NCBI RefSeq assembly: GCF_047308265.1
Contig: NZ_JBKQWY010000010.1
Location: 1-64,000, forward strand
Source: Maricaulis sp047308265
GTDB taxonomy: Bacteria > Pseudomonadota > Alphaproteobacteria > Caulobacterales > Maricaulaceae
Length of the DNA: 64,000 nucleotides
Reading direction: 5' to 3'
Shown here: one piece after another, positions 50,478-59,225 of the stretch
Numbering within the stretch: position 1 is the first letter of the stretch
Layout of the letters: every line of letters starts with the position of its first letter
Position numbers and translations under genes: made by a program
Notes under the pieces: generated by a model
What the model was told of the DNA's origin: nothing
Databases searched by the model: none
The model's input: only the letters and a program-made list of their open reading frames with translations

Positions 50478-53400
50478 CGGGCGTCGTCGATTTCGCCATT
50501 GGCCGGGCGCGCATGATCCTGGCCATATTTGTCTGTGCCCTCCTGGCTGGCCTTTGGGCGTTTCTTACCCTGCCCCGCGAGGCGGATCCTGATATTCCCT
50601 TTCCCTTTGTAATCGTGGCCGTACCGCTCGACGGTATTTCGCCGGAAGATGCGGAACGGCTCATCGTCCGCCCGGTCGAAACGGAAATGCGGGCCATCGA
50701 CGACCTTGTTGAGCTCAATGGGTATGGTGCCCTGGGCGCCGGCACGCTGGTGGCCGAATTTGGTGTACCCTTCGACGCCGATCAATCAGTTCTGGATGTG
50801 CGTGAGGCCGTCGACATGGCGCGCCGCGAGTTTCCCGAGGACGCTCTGGAACCTGTGATCCAGGAATTCAACTCGGCCCTCGCCCCGACCATTGCCGTCC
50901 AGGTCTATGGTGATGCGCCTGAGCGCACACTCTATCAGATCGCACGGGATCTGGAGGAGGAGCTCGAAACCCTCCCTGAGATCCTGCAGGTCGATATACA
51001 GGGCCTGCGCGAGGAAGTGATGGAAGTCGTGGTCGATCCCGCGCTTCTTCAATCCTACGGAATCACTTTCGGGCAGGTTTTCCAGGCCGTTCAAAACAAT
51101 AACCGCCTCATCGCAGCGGGCTCGCTGGACAGTGGCCAGGCCCGTTTCCAGGTCAAGCTGCCCGGACTGTTTGAAACCGCACAGGACGCGCTGGACCTAC
51201 CCCTGGCGAGCAATGGCGATGCGGTCGTCACCCTGCAAGACGTTGCCACGGTGCGGCGTACCTTCAAGGATGCCGACAGTTATGCGCGCTATAATGGTCA
51301 GCCCGCCTACACGCTTCAGGTCGTGCGACGCTCGGGCGAGAACATCATGGACACCGCTGCGGAAGTTCGACGCCTGACAAACGAGGTTTCTCAGTCCTGG
51401 CCCGAGACCGTAGGTCATGATTTCAGCCTGGATCTGTCCACCTATGTGCGCGATTCCATGCAAAGCCTGACCAGCTCGATCATGCTGGCGATCGTGCTGG
51501 TGCTGATCATCGTCGTCGCAGCGCTGGGCCTGCGCTCGGCGCTTCTCGTCGGCGTCGCCATCCCCGCCAGCTTCCTCTTCTCCTTCCTGTTGCTGAGCGT
51601 CTACGGATTGACGATCAATTTCATGGTCATGTTCGCCATGGTGCTCGCGGTCGGCCTGCTGGTCGATGGTGCCATTGTGGTCGTTGAATATGCGGACCGG
51701 AAGCTGGCCGAAGGCGAAACCCGGCGCGAAGCCTATGCGGCGGCGGGCAAGCGCATGTTCTGGCCGATCGTCTCGTCGACAGGGACGACACTTGCGGCCT
51801 TCCTGCCCTTCCTGTTCTGGGATTCTATCCCCGGTCAGTACATGTCCTTCCTGCCGCTCACCCTCATCTTCGTGCTCTCGTCCGCACTGGTCATGGCGAT
51901 CATCTTCCTGCCCACGCTGGGTTCAGTCATCGGACGCAAGGGCGGACAGGTGGATGAAGGCTCTGCCCTCGCCCAGCTCAACGCCCAGGAGGCCGGGGAC
52001 CCGGCCGATCTTCCCGGTTTCACAGGACGATACGCGCGCATGATCGGCGCACTCGTCAAACGCCCGCTGATCGTCGTCGCCACTTCCCTCGCCGGCATCG
52101 TGCTTATTGTTTTCGGCTTCATGGTCGAAGCTGGGGGCATGTTCGGTCGTGAGCCCATGCGGACCGAATTCTTTCTGGATGCAGAACCCGAACAAATCTA
52201 CGTATTCGTCCGGGCGCGCGGAAACCTGTCTCCCCAAGAACAATACGCGTTGGCTCTGGAAGCTGAACGTCGCCTCGCGGGTATTGAGGGCATCAAGGGC
52301 TTTTACACGGTGGCCGGTGAACCGCCCGGCGCTTCGCCCTTCGATGGCACGGGAAGCGCACCTGCGGACTCCATTGCGCGGATTTTTGTCGAGTTCGAAC
52401 CCTTTGGCCAACGCCCCAACGGACGCTGGATCGAACGCCAGATCCGCGAATCCATGACGGATGTGCCCGGTGTCATCATCGAGGTTCGCCCCTTCCAGCA
52501 AGGCCCGCCTGTCGGCAAAGATATCCAGGTCGAACTGCGGTCCGACAATTTCGACGACCTGTTGCGATCTGCGCGCCTGGTCCGGGCCTATATCGATACA
52601 ATGGACGGCGTGACCGATGTTGAAGACAGTCTGCCCCTACCCGGTGTGGAATGGCGGCTGGCGCTTGATCGGGAGGAAGCCGGGCGCTATGGCGCGGACA
52701 TCACCCAGGTGGGTGCGGCCGTGCAAATGGTGACGACGGGCGCCCTTGTGGGTCGTTATCGGCCGGATGATGCCGAAGACGAAGTCGATATCCGGGTACG
52801 CTTCCCCGATGATGAACGCGACATTTCCCAGCTCGATGATTTGCGGGTCAATACGGCCAATGGTGCGATCCCCATTTCGAATTTTGTCAGCCGCGAAGCA
52901 CGTCCCCGGGTGGATTCAATATCGCGGCGGGATGGCAAGCGTGTCCTTCTGGTCCAGGCCAATGCTGATGCCGGTTATGCGGGCAATGTCCTGCTGACCC
53001 AGGTCCGGGCCTGGATCGACGAACAACAGGCGAACGGACAATTACCCGCGACAGTGGATATTGATTTCCTCGGTGCTGATGAGGAAAACGCCGAGGCCGC
53101 CGCCTTCTTCCAGGGCGCGATGTTGGCCTCGCTCTTCATGATGGGCATTATCTTGCTCTGGCAGTTCAATAATTTCTGGCATGTATTCCTGACCCTCCAG
53201 GCTGTCGTTCTGTCCGTCGTGGGCGTGCTGCTGGGCGTGACGCTCAGCTTCCCCTACATCTCCATCCTGTTCCTAGGAACCGGCGTGGTGACACTGGCCG
53301 GAATTGTGGTGAACAATAACATCGTGCTGATCGACACGTACCAGCGCCTGAAAAGCCTGGGCATGAGTACGGATGACGCCATTATCCGTACAGCCTCCCA

Positions 53401-53695
53401 GCGGCTGCGTCCTGTCATGCTCACGACAGTCACCACTATTTTCGGCCTGCTGCCCATGGTCTTCCAGATCAATGCCGATTTCGCGCACGGCCAGATCTCG
53501 ATCGGTGGCCCGGCGAGCGAATGGTGGGTCCAGCTTTCCTCCGCCGTGGTCTGGGGGCTGGGCTTTTCCACCCTGCTCACCCTGATCCTCACGCCGGTCT
53601 TGCTGGGCGTTCCCAGTCGGCTTGCACAAAGTCGTGAGCGTTTGGTCTCCCTGCTTGTGCCCGCGAACTGGAGACGCGATCATCCCGCTGAATAA
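50474..53695 (+). CDS. RND efflux permease, AcrB superfamily with altered proton relay
   Basis: A 1073-residue pump with the AcrB plan: TM1, large periplasmic loop, TM2-7, a second loop, TM8-12. It begins FAIGRARMILAIFVCALLAG. The TM4 relay motif is VGLLVDGAIVVVEYADRK: the first Asp is kept (Asp398) but the second is Gly399. In TM10 the AcrB lysine position is Asn947 (GIVVNNNIVLID). Homologues of this kind are widespread, so the change marks a subfamily rather than damage. Substrates are unknown; the pump probably uses the adaptor upstream and a TolC-like protein encoded elsewhere. Confidence 0.92.
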   Translation: MTGVVDFAIGRARMILAIFVCALLAGLWAFLTLPREADPDIPFPFVIVAVPLDGISPEDAERLIVRPVETEMRAIDDLVELNGYGALGAGTLVAEFGVPFDADQSVLDVREAVDMARREFPEDALEPVIQEFNSALAPTIAVQVYGDAPERTLYQIARDLEEELETLPEILQVDIQGLREEVMEVVVDPALLQSYGITFGQVFQAVQNNNRLIAAGSLDSGQARFQVKLPGLFETAQDALDLPLASNGDAVVTLQDVATVRRTFKDADSYARYNGQPAYTLQVVRRSGENIMDTAAEVRRLTNEVSQSWPETVGHDFSLDLSTYVRDSMQSLTSSIMLAIVLVLIIVVAALGLRSALLVGVAIPASFLFSFLLLSVYGLTINFMVMFAMVLAVGLLVDGAIVVVEYADRKLAEGETRREAYAAAGKRMFWPIVSSTGTTLAAFLPFLFWDSIPGQYMSFLPLTLIFVLSSALVMAIIFLPTLGSVIGRKGGQVDEGSALAQLNAQEAGDPADLPGFTGRYARMIGALVKRPLIVVATSLAGIVLIVFGFMVEAGGMFGREPMRTEFFLDAEPEQIYVFVRARGNLSPQEQYALALEAERRLAGIEGIKGFYTVAGEPPGASPFDGTGSAPADSIARIFVEFEPFGQRPNGRWIERQIRESMTDVPGVIIEVRPFQQGPPVGKDIQVELRSDNFDDLLRSARLVRAYIDTMDGVTDVEDSLPLPGVEWRLALDREEAGRYGADITQVGAAVQMVTTGALVGRYRPDDAEDEVDIRVRFPDDERDISQLDDLRVNTANGAIPISNFVSREARPRVDSISRRDGKRVLLVQANADAGYAGNVLLTQVRAWIDEQQANGQLPATVDIDFLGADEENAEAAAFFQGAMLASLFMMGIILLWQFNNFWHVFLTLQAVVLSVVGVLLGVTLSFPYISILFLGTGVVTLAGIVVNNNIVLIDTYQRLKSLGMSTDDAIIRTASQRLRPVMLTTVTTIFGLLPMVFQINADFAHGQISIGGPASEWWVQLSSAVVWGLGFSTLLTLILTPVLLGVPSRLAQSRERLVSLLVPANWRRDHPAE

Positions 53696-53731
53696 CAAAC
53701 CGGAAATCCGGATTTCAACGGGAGGACGATC

Positions 53732-54151
53732 ATGACAGCCTATCTGGACCCGACACGCGAAGCGTTCGACGCCTTCAAAAACCTGCCTCGGGATGAGCCC
53801 ATTCACATGCTCAACCTGATCAAGCTGCACGAGACGGCCCTCTATCCGGACGGACGTGAGGTGAGTGGGTTAGAAGCTTATCGCGAATATGGCCGCCTGA
53901 GCGGACCGATTTTCCAGCGCGTGGGCGGTCAAATCATGTGGCGCGGGCAGGCTCAAAACATGTTGATCGGCCCCTCGGACGAGATGTGGGATATCAGCTT
54001 TATTGCCGCCTATCCCCATGCCGGTGCCTTTCTCGACATGGTGACCGACCCGGATTACCAGGGCGTCGCGGTGAAACACCGCCAGGCCGCCGTCGCAACA
54101 TCCAGGCTCATTCGTCACTCCCCTCTGGGCGGCTCAGGCGAGTTTGGCTAG
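53732..54151 (+). CDS. DUF1330 family protein
   Basis: A 139-residue cytoplasmic protein of the DUF1330 family, a dimeric alpha/beta (ferredoxin-like) barrel fold. It has the typical ILNLIKLHETA-type strand (here PIHMLNLIKLHE), YREYGRLSGPIFQRVGG, and a second half with WDISFIAAYPHAGAFLDMVTD. Function is unknown. GGGAGG lies before the ATG at 53732. It follows the RND pump by 36 bases in the same direction and may be co-transcribed. Confidence 0.82.
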   Translation: MTAYLDPTREAFDAFKNLPRDEPIHMLNLIKLHETALYPDGREVSGLEAYREYGRLSGPIFQRVGGQIMWRGQAQNMLIGPSDEMWDISFIAAYPHAGAFLDMVTDPDYQGVAVKHRQAAVATSRLIRHSPLGGSGEFG

Positions 54152-54160
54152 TCAGAAGCG

Positions 54161-55888
54161 CTAAATCCAGACCACGTCCTGAGGCAGGGATGCGCGGCTT
54201 TCGCTGACGGCCTTTTCGCAGACCGAGACCAGAGTGCGCTGTTCGAGCGGTTTTGCGATGAAGCCGGACACATCCATGGCCTCGATGCGGTGCCGGTTCT
54301 GACTCAACACATCCGCTGTCAGGATCACCACAGGCGTCGTACTCCATGCCTCTTGCGATCCGCGAATATGGATCAGGGTCGTTTCGCCATCCATCCCCGG
54401 CATGTGCAGGTCCAACAGAACGAGGTCGACCGGAACCTTTGACAGACAATTTAACGCGGCCTGGCCATCTTCGGCCTCGATAACATCGGCACCGAGCGCC
54501 TCCAGCATCAAACGGGCAATCATGCGGTTGGTGGACACATCGTCCACGACCAGGACCCGCCGGCCTTTAAGCGAGTTCGCGGCGCGCGGTGCATCTTCTG
54601 ACACAGTATCAACCACCACCTGCGCTTTTTCTGCGAGGAAGGACAGGCGGAAACAGGATCCCACCTGAGGCTGGCTAGTGACCGTGATATCCCCACCCAT
54701 CATCCGGGCCAGGCGACGCGAAATTGTCAGTCCCAGCCCCGTGCCACCCACGGCCCGGTTCATGGCACCGTCCGCCTGGGTAAAGGGTTGGAACAGATTG
54801 GCCAGCATGGTCTCGTCCATGCCAATTCCGGTATCGCGCACCTCGATCGCAACGCTCAAGACCCCGGACTCCACCTCGACCAGCTGGCATTCCAGCGTGA
54901 CCTCGCCCTCCACGGTAAATTTGACGGCATTGGACAGAAGATTGCCCAAGCATTGTTTGACCCGAACAGCATCGAAACACAGCGGGTCGGGCAGGCCCTG
55001 ATCCACAACGAGTTTGAGATCCACACCCTTTTCCCGTGCCGTCACTGACCATAATCGGCACAGATCGGACAGCGTATCGGCCAGACTGGCTTCAACAGGC
55101 AGGATTTCCATCCGTCCGGCTTCAACCTTGGAGAGGTCCAGCACGTCGTTGAGCAGGGTCGTCAAAGTAGTGCCCGAAGCGAGGATTGTGTCCAGACGTT
55201 CGGCTGTGACCGGGTCCGGCCGGTCTGTCTTTAGAACCTGTGCCATGCCCAATATCCCGTTTAACGGGGTCCGGATCTCATGACTCATATTCGCCAGAAA
55301 TTCCGATTTCATCCGGTTGGAACGACGGAGTTCTTCAAGCATTCGCATCTGCTCGCCCAGAAAACTACTGGTGACCCAATGCGAGATGAAGACGGCGAGC
55401 GTGAACTGGATGATCTTTCCGATCGCCTGACCCATCGGTACAGACGTCTCCTCGGCCGAGGGCCAGTAGGCCAGCTTCACACCCAGCGCGATAGCAAAAG
55501 TGACATAGACCAGCGTCAGAGCCAGCAATCCCTTGCGACCAAGGTAAAAGCCCGCGCACACATGCACGATCACCAGAAGCGGCAGACCGGCATTCATCGC
55601 GCCATTGGAACTCAGCGAGGAATAGGTGAACAACACAACGGCCGTCGCGATGACGAAGACCGCATTGGCCATTAACCGTACCTTGCTCTGCCCCACAAAC
55701 GGCGTCACCGCCAGACCGGTCAGCAAGAATGCGTTGAGCACGGTTTCGACCCGACCGAGATATCCGCTCCAGATCATATATCCCACCACCAGGGCACCCC
55801 CCAGCGCCACCCACGGGCCGGCATAGGAGCGCGCCCGATGCGCTGAGCGTTCCATGATCGCCTGACTGGTATCTGGTTGGCTGTCCAT
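54161..55888 (-). CDS. Hybrid sensor histidine kinase with receiver domain
   Basis: A 575-residue membrane hybrid kinase. The N-terminal half has about six hydrophobic segments (residues 22-177) forming a membrane sensor without a large periplasmic domain. The dimerisation domain carries the phospho-acceptor His203 in NMSHEIRTPLNGILGMAQ. The ATPase domain shows an N-box LGNLLSNAVKFT, the G1 box VRDTGIGMDE and the G2 box VGGTGLGLTISRRLA. The receiver domain follows (RVLVVDDVSTNRMIA), with phospho-acceptor Asp493 in LVLLDLHMPGMDG and lysine in FIAKPLEQR. It has no DNA-binding output, so it should pass phosphate to a histidine phosphotransferase encoded elsewhere. No response regulator is next to it. 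Confidence 0.92.
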   Translation of the reverse strand: MDSQPDTSQAIMERSAHRARSYAGPWVALGGALVVGYMIWSGYLGRVETVLNAFLLTGLAVTPFVGQSKVRLMANAVFVIATAVVLFTYSSLSSNGAMNAGLPLLVIVHVCAGFYLGRKGLLALTLVYVTFAIALGVKLAYWPSAEETSVPMGQAIGKIIQFTLAVFISHWVTSSFLGEQMRMLEELRRSNRMKSEFLANMSHEIRTPLNGILGMAQVLKTDRPDPVTAERLDTILASGTTLTTLLNDVLDLSKVEAGRMEILPVEASLADTLSDLCRLWSVTAREKGVDLKLVVDQGLPDPLCFDAVRVKQCLGNLLSNAVKFTVEGEVTLECQLVEVESGVLSVAIEVRDTGIGMDETMLANLFQPFTQADGAMNRAVGGTGLGLTISRRLARMMGGDITVTSQPQVGSCFRLSFLAEKAQVVVDTVSEDAPRAANSLKGRRVLVVDDVSTNRMIARLMLEALGADVIEAEDGQAALNCLSKVPVDLVLLDLHMPGMDGETTLIHIRGSQEAWSTTPVVILTADVLSQNRHRIEAMDVSGFIAKPLEQRTLVSVCEKAVSESRASLPQDVVWI

Positions 55889-56103
55889 GACACGGCCTTC
55901 CCTATTCCCCCCACCCTTGATCGGGCTCTGACACGAAAACTACACGTTCAGGGTAAATTTTTGGTTCGACCTCGCAACCATACCGCATTCCACCCCGATA
56001 GAGCGGACCATTCCAATAAACCTTGAATTGAATATGAGCCGGTATTGAGAGGCCGTGTTAAACGCCGCGCCCCTACGCTATGCGGATGGCAAGGGAGGGT
56101 GGA

Positions 56104-57321
56104 ATGACCCGAGTGAGAGAAACGACACGATCTGATCTGCGCCAGATCGTCAAAGGCGGTGCAACATCCCGTATTCTCGACCTTCACTCCATCGCCAAGC
56201 GTTATGGGGAGACAGAGGCCCATGACGCCTACCCCTTCTTCCTGAATGGTCGCCTCAATCGAAGTTTTATCGTGAAGCACACCGTGCGGGCGCATGAGCG
56301 CAGCTATGTTCTGTCGCAACAGCCGGTGGTGACCAAGATCATCTGCCCCCTCGCGGAAGATGAACTGGAATTGGGTGGCCACGTCGTTTTCGTAGAGGAA
56401 AACGGGTTTGTTCCCAAAATGCGCGCCTTGTTCGGCCGGGCGGATGAACCTCACATGCTGGATCTGGACCTCATCCGTCTGCGCGAACTGGCCGCCATGC
56501 CGTCCTTTGATCCGTTTTTGCTGGCGGAACGGTATCGAAACCACGCCCGCCCCATCGCAGATTGCTATTTCTCGATCACGCCGGACGAAATCGCCAAAAT
56601 GGAAGATGTGGTGGCGGGTCAGATCGTGAAGGTCGTGGCCCTGGCATTTGGCGAGAATGCCCGCGAGCGCGACGATCAGCGCGCCCTGAATTTCGCCCGT
56701 CTTTTGCTCAACCAGAATGACGAGGCGAAGCTGGACCAGCTCCGCGCCAGTCTTGATATGACAACCGTCGAGTTCAAGAACGGGCTCTTCGGGTGGAAAG
56801 GTATTCTCTACTATCGCTGGTCCATGGCCCAGGCGGTCGCCAATCTCAAACGTTTCATCCGCGAACTCCAGGACGCAGTGATCGTCGGCCCGACCCCCGC
56901 CGAACGTCAGGAGCTCGACGCGATGCGGCGGCTGATTGTGGAGGAAACCCGCGCACGCTGGACCAATCTCTCCGGCGTGATGGAAACCTATGAAAACGTG
57001 TTTGCCCGTTTCTCCCGGGGGCAGGATCCAAAAGGGTTTCGCACCTTTCTCGAACGGGCTCCGGGTCTGTTTTACGACATGGGATCGGATCTGAGCGTGG
57101 TCAGCCATGTGCCCAGTTTCTGGAATTTCTGGAAGCGTGAGAACAAGAAACCCTTCATGGAAGTCTCCGAAGCGCGCACCCTGTTCACCAGCTTTATCGC
57201 CAGCATCGCCCGGCATACAGATACCTCCGGCAAGGCCGATGAAATCCTGCGTGCCAATCGGGCCCATGCCCCTATTCCGGCCCCTCCGGTTATTGATACC
57301 ACCCTGGCGACCGGCACATAA
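56104..57321 (+). CDS. Conserved-looking protein of unknown function
   Basis: A 405-residue protein I do not recognise. ATG 56104 is preceded by a GGGAGGGTGGA purine stretch, which sets the start. It has no signal peptide or membrane segment and is rich in charged helices, with Trp/Tyr-rich patches (NGLFGWKGILYYRWSMAQAV, FWNFWKRENKKPF). An early part, KGGATSRILDLHSIAKRYGE, may bind DNA or a nucleotide, but this is a guess. It is divergent from the hybrid kinase across 215 bases and 51 bases upstream of the ABC-F gene on the same strand. Its large minus-strand open frame is a shadow. Confidence 0.75.
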   Translation: MTRVRETTRSDLRQIVKGGATSRILDLHSIAKRYGETEAHDAYPFFLNGRLNRSFIVKHTVRAHERSYVLSQQPVVTKIICPLAEDELELGGHVVFVEENGFVPKMRALFGRADEPHMLDLDLIRLRELAAMPSFDPFLLAERYRNHARPIADCYFSITPDEIAKMEDVVAGQIVKVVALAFGENARERDDQRALNFARLLLNQNDEAKLDQLRASLDMTTVEFKNGLFGWKGILYYRWSMAQAVANLKRFIRELQDAVIVGPTPAERQELDAMRRLIVEETRARWTNLSGVMETYENVFARFSRGQDPKGFRTFLERAPGLFYDMGSDLSVVSHVPSFWNFWKRENKKPFMEVSEARTLFTSFIASIARHTDTSGKADEILRANRAHAPIPAPPVIDTTLATGT

Positions 57322-57372
57322 ACTGGCATAGCCCCGTGACGCACAGGCAGGCGCGCGCTATTGCCTTGGGTT

Positions 57373-59184
57373 ATGTCACCACCGCTTCTCACCCTTCAGG
57401 ACATTCATCTGACCTATGGTGTCACGCCCTTGCTCGATGGCGCGGACATGACCGTGCGCGAAGGCGAACGTCTATGTCTGGTCGGGCGGAACGGGTCGGG
57501 GAAATCGACCTTGATGAAAGTGGCGGCCGGTCTCGTTGAAGCGGACCAGGGCGAGGTGTTTCTGCACCCGGGCGCCACGGTGCGCTATCTGCAGCAGGAC
57601 CCCGATCTGAGCGGTTATGCCAAGGTCATGGACTATGTCCTGGAAGGACTTGCCCCCGGTGATGCGGAATACCGCGCACAATACCTGCTCGCCGAACTGG
57701 GCCTGACCGGTGAAGAACGCGGTGACAGCCTGTCCGGCGGTGAAGCCCGTCGCGCGGCCCTGGCCCGTACGCTTGCCCCGGAGCCCGATATCCTGCTGTT
57801 GGACGAGCCGACCAACCATCTCGACCTGCCCGTCATCGAATGGCTTGAGGGAGAGCTCAAGAATACACGTTCGGCCCTCGTCCTCATCTCTCACGATCGT
57901 CGCTTTCTCTCCCACCTCACGCGCAAGACCCTCTGGCTTGACCGCGGTCAGACCCGGATGCTGGACAAGGGTTTTGGCGCTTTTGAAGATTGGCGCGATG
58001 AAGTCTTCGCCGCCGAGGAAGAAGAGCTTCACAAGTTGGACCGTCAGATCGTCCGAGAAGAACACTGGCTGCGCTATGGCGTCACGGCCCGGCGCAAACG
58101 CAATGTTCGCCGCCTGTCCGATCTCAACGCCCTGAAAGACAAGCGGCGCACGCATCGCGGCCCGCAAGGCCAGGTCAAGATCACCGTGGCGGATGCCAGC
58201 GAGAGTGGCAAACAGGTGATCGAAGCCAAGGCGCTCAACAAGGCGTTTGGCGATACGGTTCTGGTCAAGGATTTCTCGGTCAAGATCAATCGCAAGGACC
58301 GGATTGGACTGGTTGGTCCCAACGGGGCGGGTAAGACCACACTGTTAAAGCTTCTGACCGGCGAACTGGATGCGGACAGCGGAACGATCAAACATGGTGC
58401 ACGCTTGGAGATTGCCAGTCTCGACCAGAAACGCCACGCCCTGAAGCCGGACTGGACGGTAACGGAAGCCCTCACTCAGGGCGGTGGGAGTTATGTCGAG
58501 ATCAATGGCCAGAACCGCCATGTGATGACCTATATGAAGGACTTCCTCTTTCGTCCTGAACAGGCCAACACTCCGGTCCATGTGCTCTCCGGCGGGGAGA
58601 AGGCCCGCCTGATGCTGGCGCGCGCCATGGCACTGCCATCCAACCTGCTCGTTCTTGATGAACCGACCAATGATCTGGATCTGGAAACCCTGGACCTCTT
58701 GCAGGACATGCTGGGCGAATATGGCGGCACGGTCTTCCTGGTCAGCCACGACCGGGACTTCCTCGACCGGGTCTGCTCGACCGTGTTTCTGGCGGAAGGC
58801 AAGGGCAAGTGGACGGAGTATGCCGGTGGCTATTCCGACATGCTCGTCCAGCGCGGTGAAGGCATGGCCGCCCGTGCGAAGGCCGAAAAACCGACGACCG
58901 GAAAATCACCGGCAAGGGCGAAATCCGCACCGGCTGTGCCTCCCAAACAGCGCATGGCCAACAAGGACCGGTATGCCTTGCAGAACCTGCCGGGCGAAAT
59001 CGAGGCCTTGGGCCAAAAGATTGAAACGCTCGAAACCCGGCTTGCGGAACCAGCCCTAATGGCCGACCCGGCCCAGATGGAAGCCTGCGCCAGCGAACTA
59101 GCGGCCCTGATGGAAGAGCGCTCCAGCAAGGAAGATCAGTGGCTCGAACTGGAGGCCCTGCGGGAGGAGCTGGAAGGCTCCTAA
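57373..59184 (+). CDS. ABC-F family ATPase (Uup-like)
   Basis: A 603-residue cytoplasmic protein with two ABC ATPase domains and no membrane part. First domain: VGRNGSGKSTLMKVAAGLVE, LSGGEARRAALARTL, ILLLDEPTNHLDLPVIEWL. The inter-domain linker is about residues 225-300 (RREKHWLRYGV-type: VREEHWLRYGVTARRKRNVR). Second domain: GPNGAGKTTLLKLLTGELDA, LSGGEKARLMLARAMALP, LLVLDEPTNDLDLETLDLLQ. A C-terminal coiled-coil tail (about 520-603) resembles that of Uup, which binds DNA or ribosomes. ATG 57373 (MSPPLLTLQD) is chosen over TTG 57361. It may act in translation or DNA metabolism; transport is excluded by its architecture. Confidence 0.92.
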   Translation: MSPPLLTLQDIHLTYGVTPLLDGADMTVREGERLCLVGRNGSGKSTLMKVAAGLVEADQGEVFLHPGATVRYLQQDPDLSGYAKVMDYVLEGLAPGDAEYRAQYLLAELGLTGEERGDSLSGGEARRAALARTLAPEPDILLLDEPTNHLDLPVIEWLEGELKNTRSALVLISHDRRFLSHLTRKTLWLDRGQTRMLDKGFGAFEDWRDEVFAAEEEELHKLDRQIVREEHWLRYGVTARRKRNVRRLSDLNALKDKRRTHRGPQGQVKITVADASESGKQVIEAKALNKAFGDTVLVKDFSVKINRKDRIGLVGPNGAGKTTLLKLLTGELDADSGTIKHGARLEIASLDQKRHALKPDWTVTEALTQGGGSYVEINGQNRHVMTYMKDFLFRPEQANTPVHVLSGGEKARLMLARAMALPSNLLVLDEPTNDLDLETLDLLQDMLGEYGGTVFLVSHDRDFLDRVCSTVFLAEGKGKWTEYAGGYSDMLVQRGEGMAARAKAEKPTTGKSPARAKSAPAVPPKQRMANKDRYALQNLPGEIEALGQKIETLETRLAEPALMADPAQMEACASELAALMEERSSKEDQWLELEALREELEGS

Positions 59185-59225
59185 CCCCTCCCGCCAGGCT
59201 GTATCGGGTTACCCCCTCGGGCTGT

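Noticed and set aside
55948..57267. 439-codon minus-strand open frame opposite the unknown protein at 56104
   Set aside because: The plus-strand gene has a strong ribosome site and better protein composition; I could not exclude the minus frame by homology but see no features in it.
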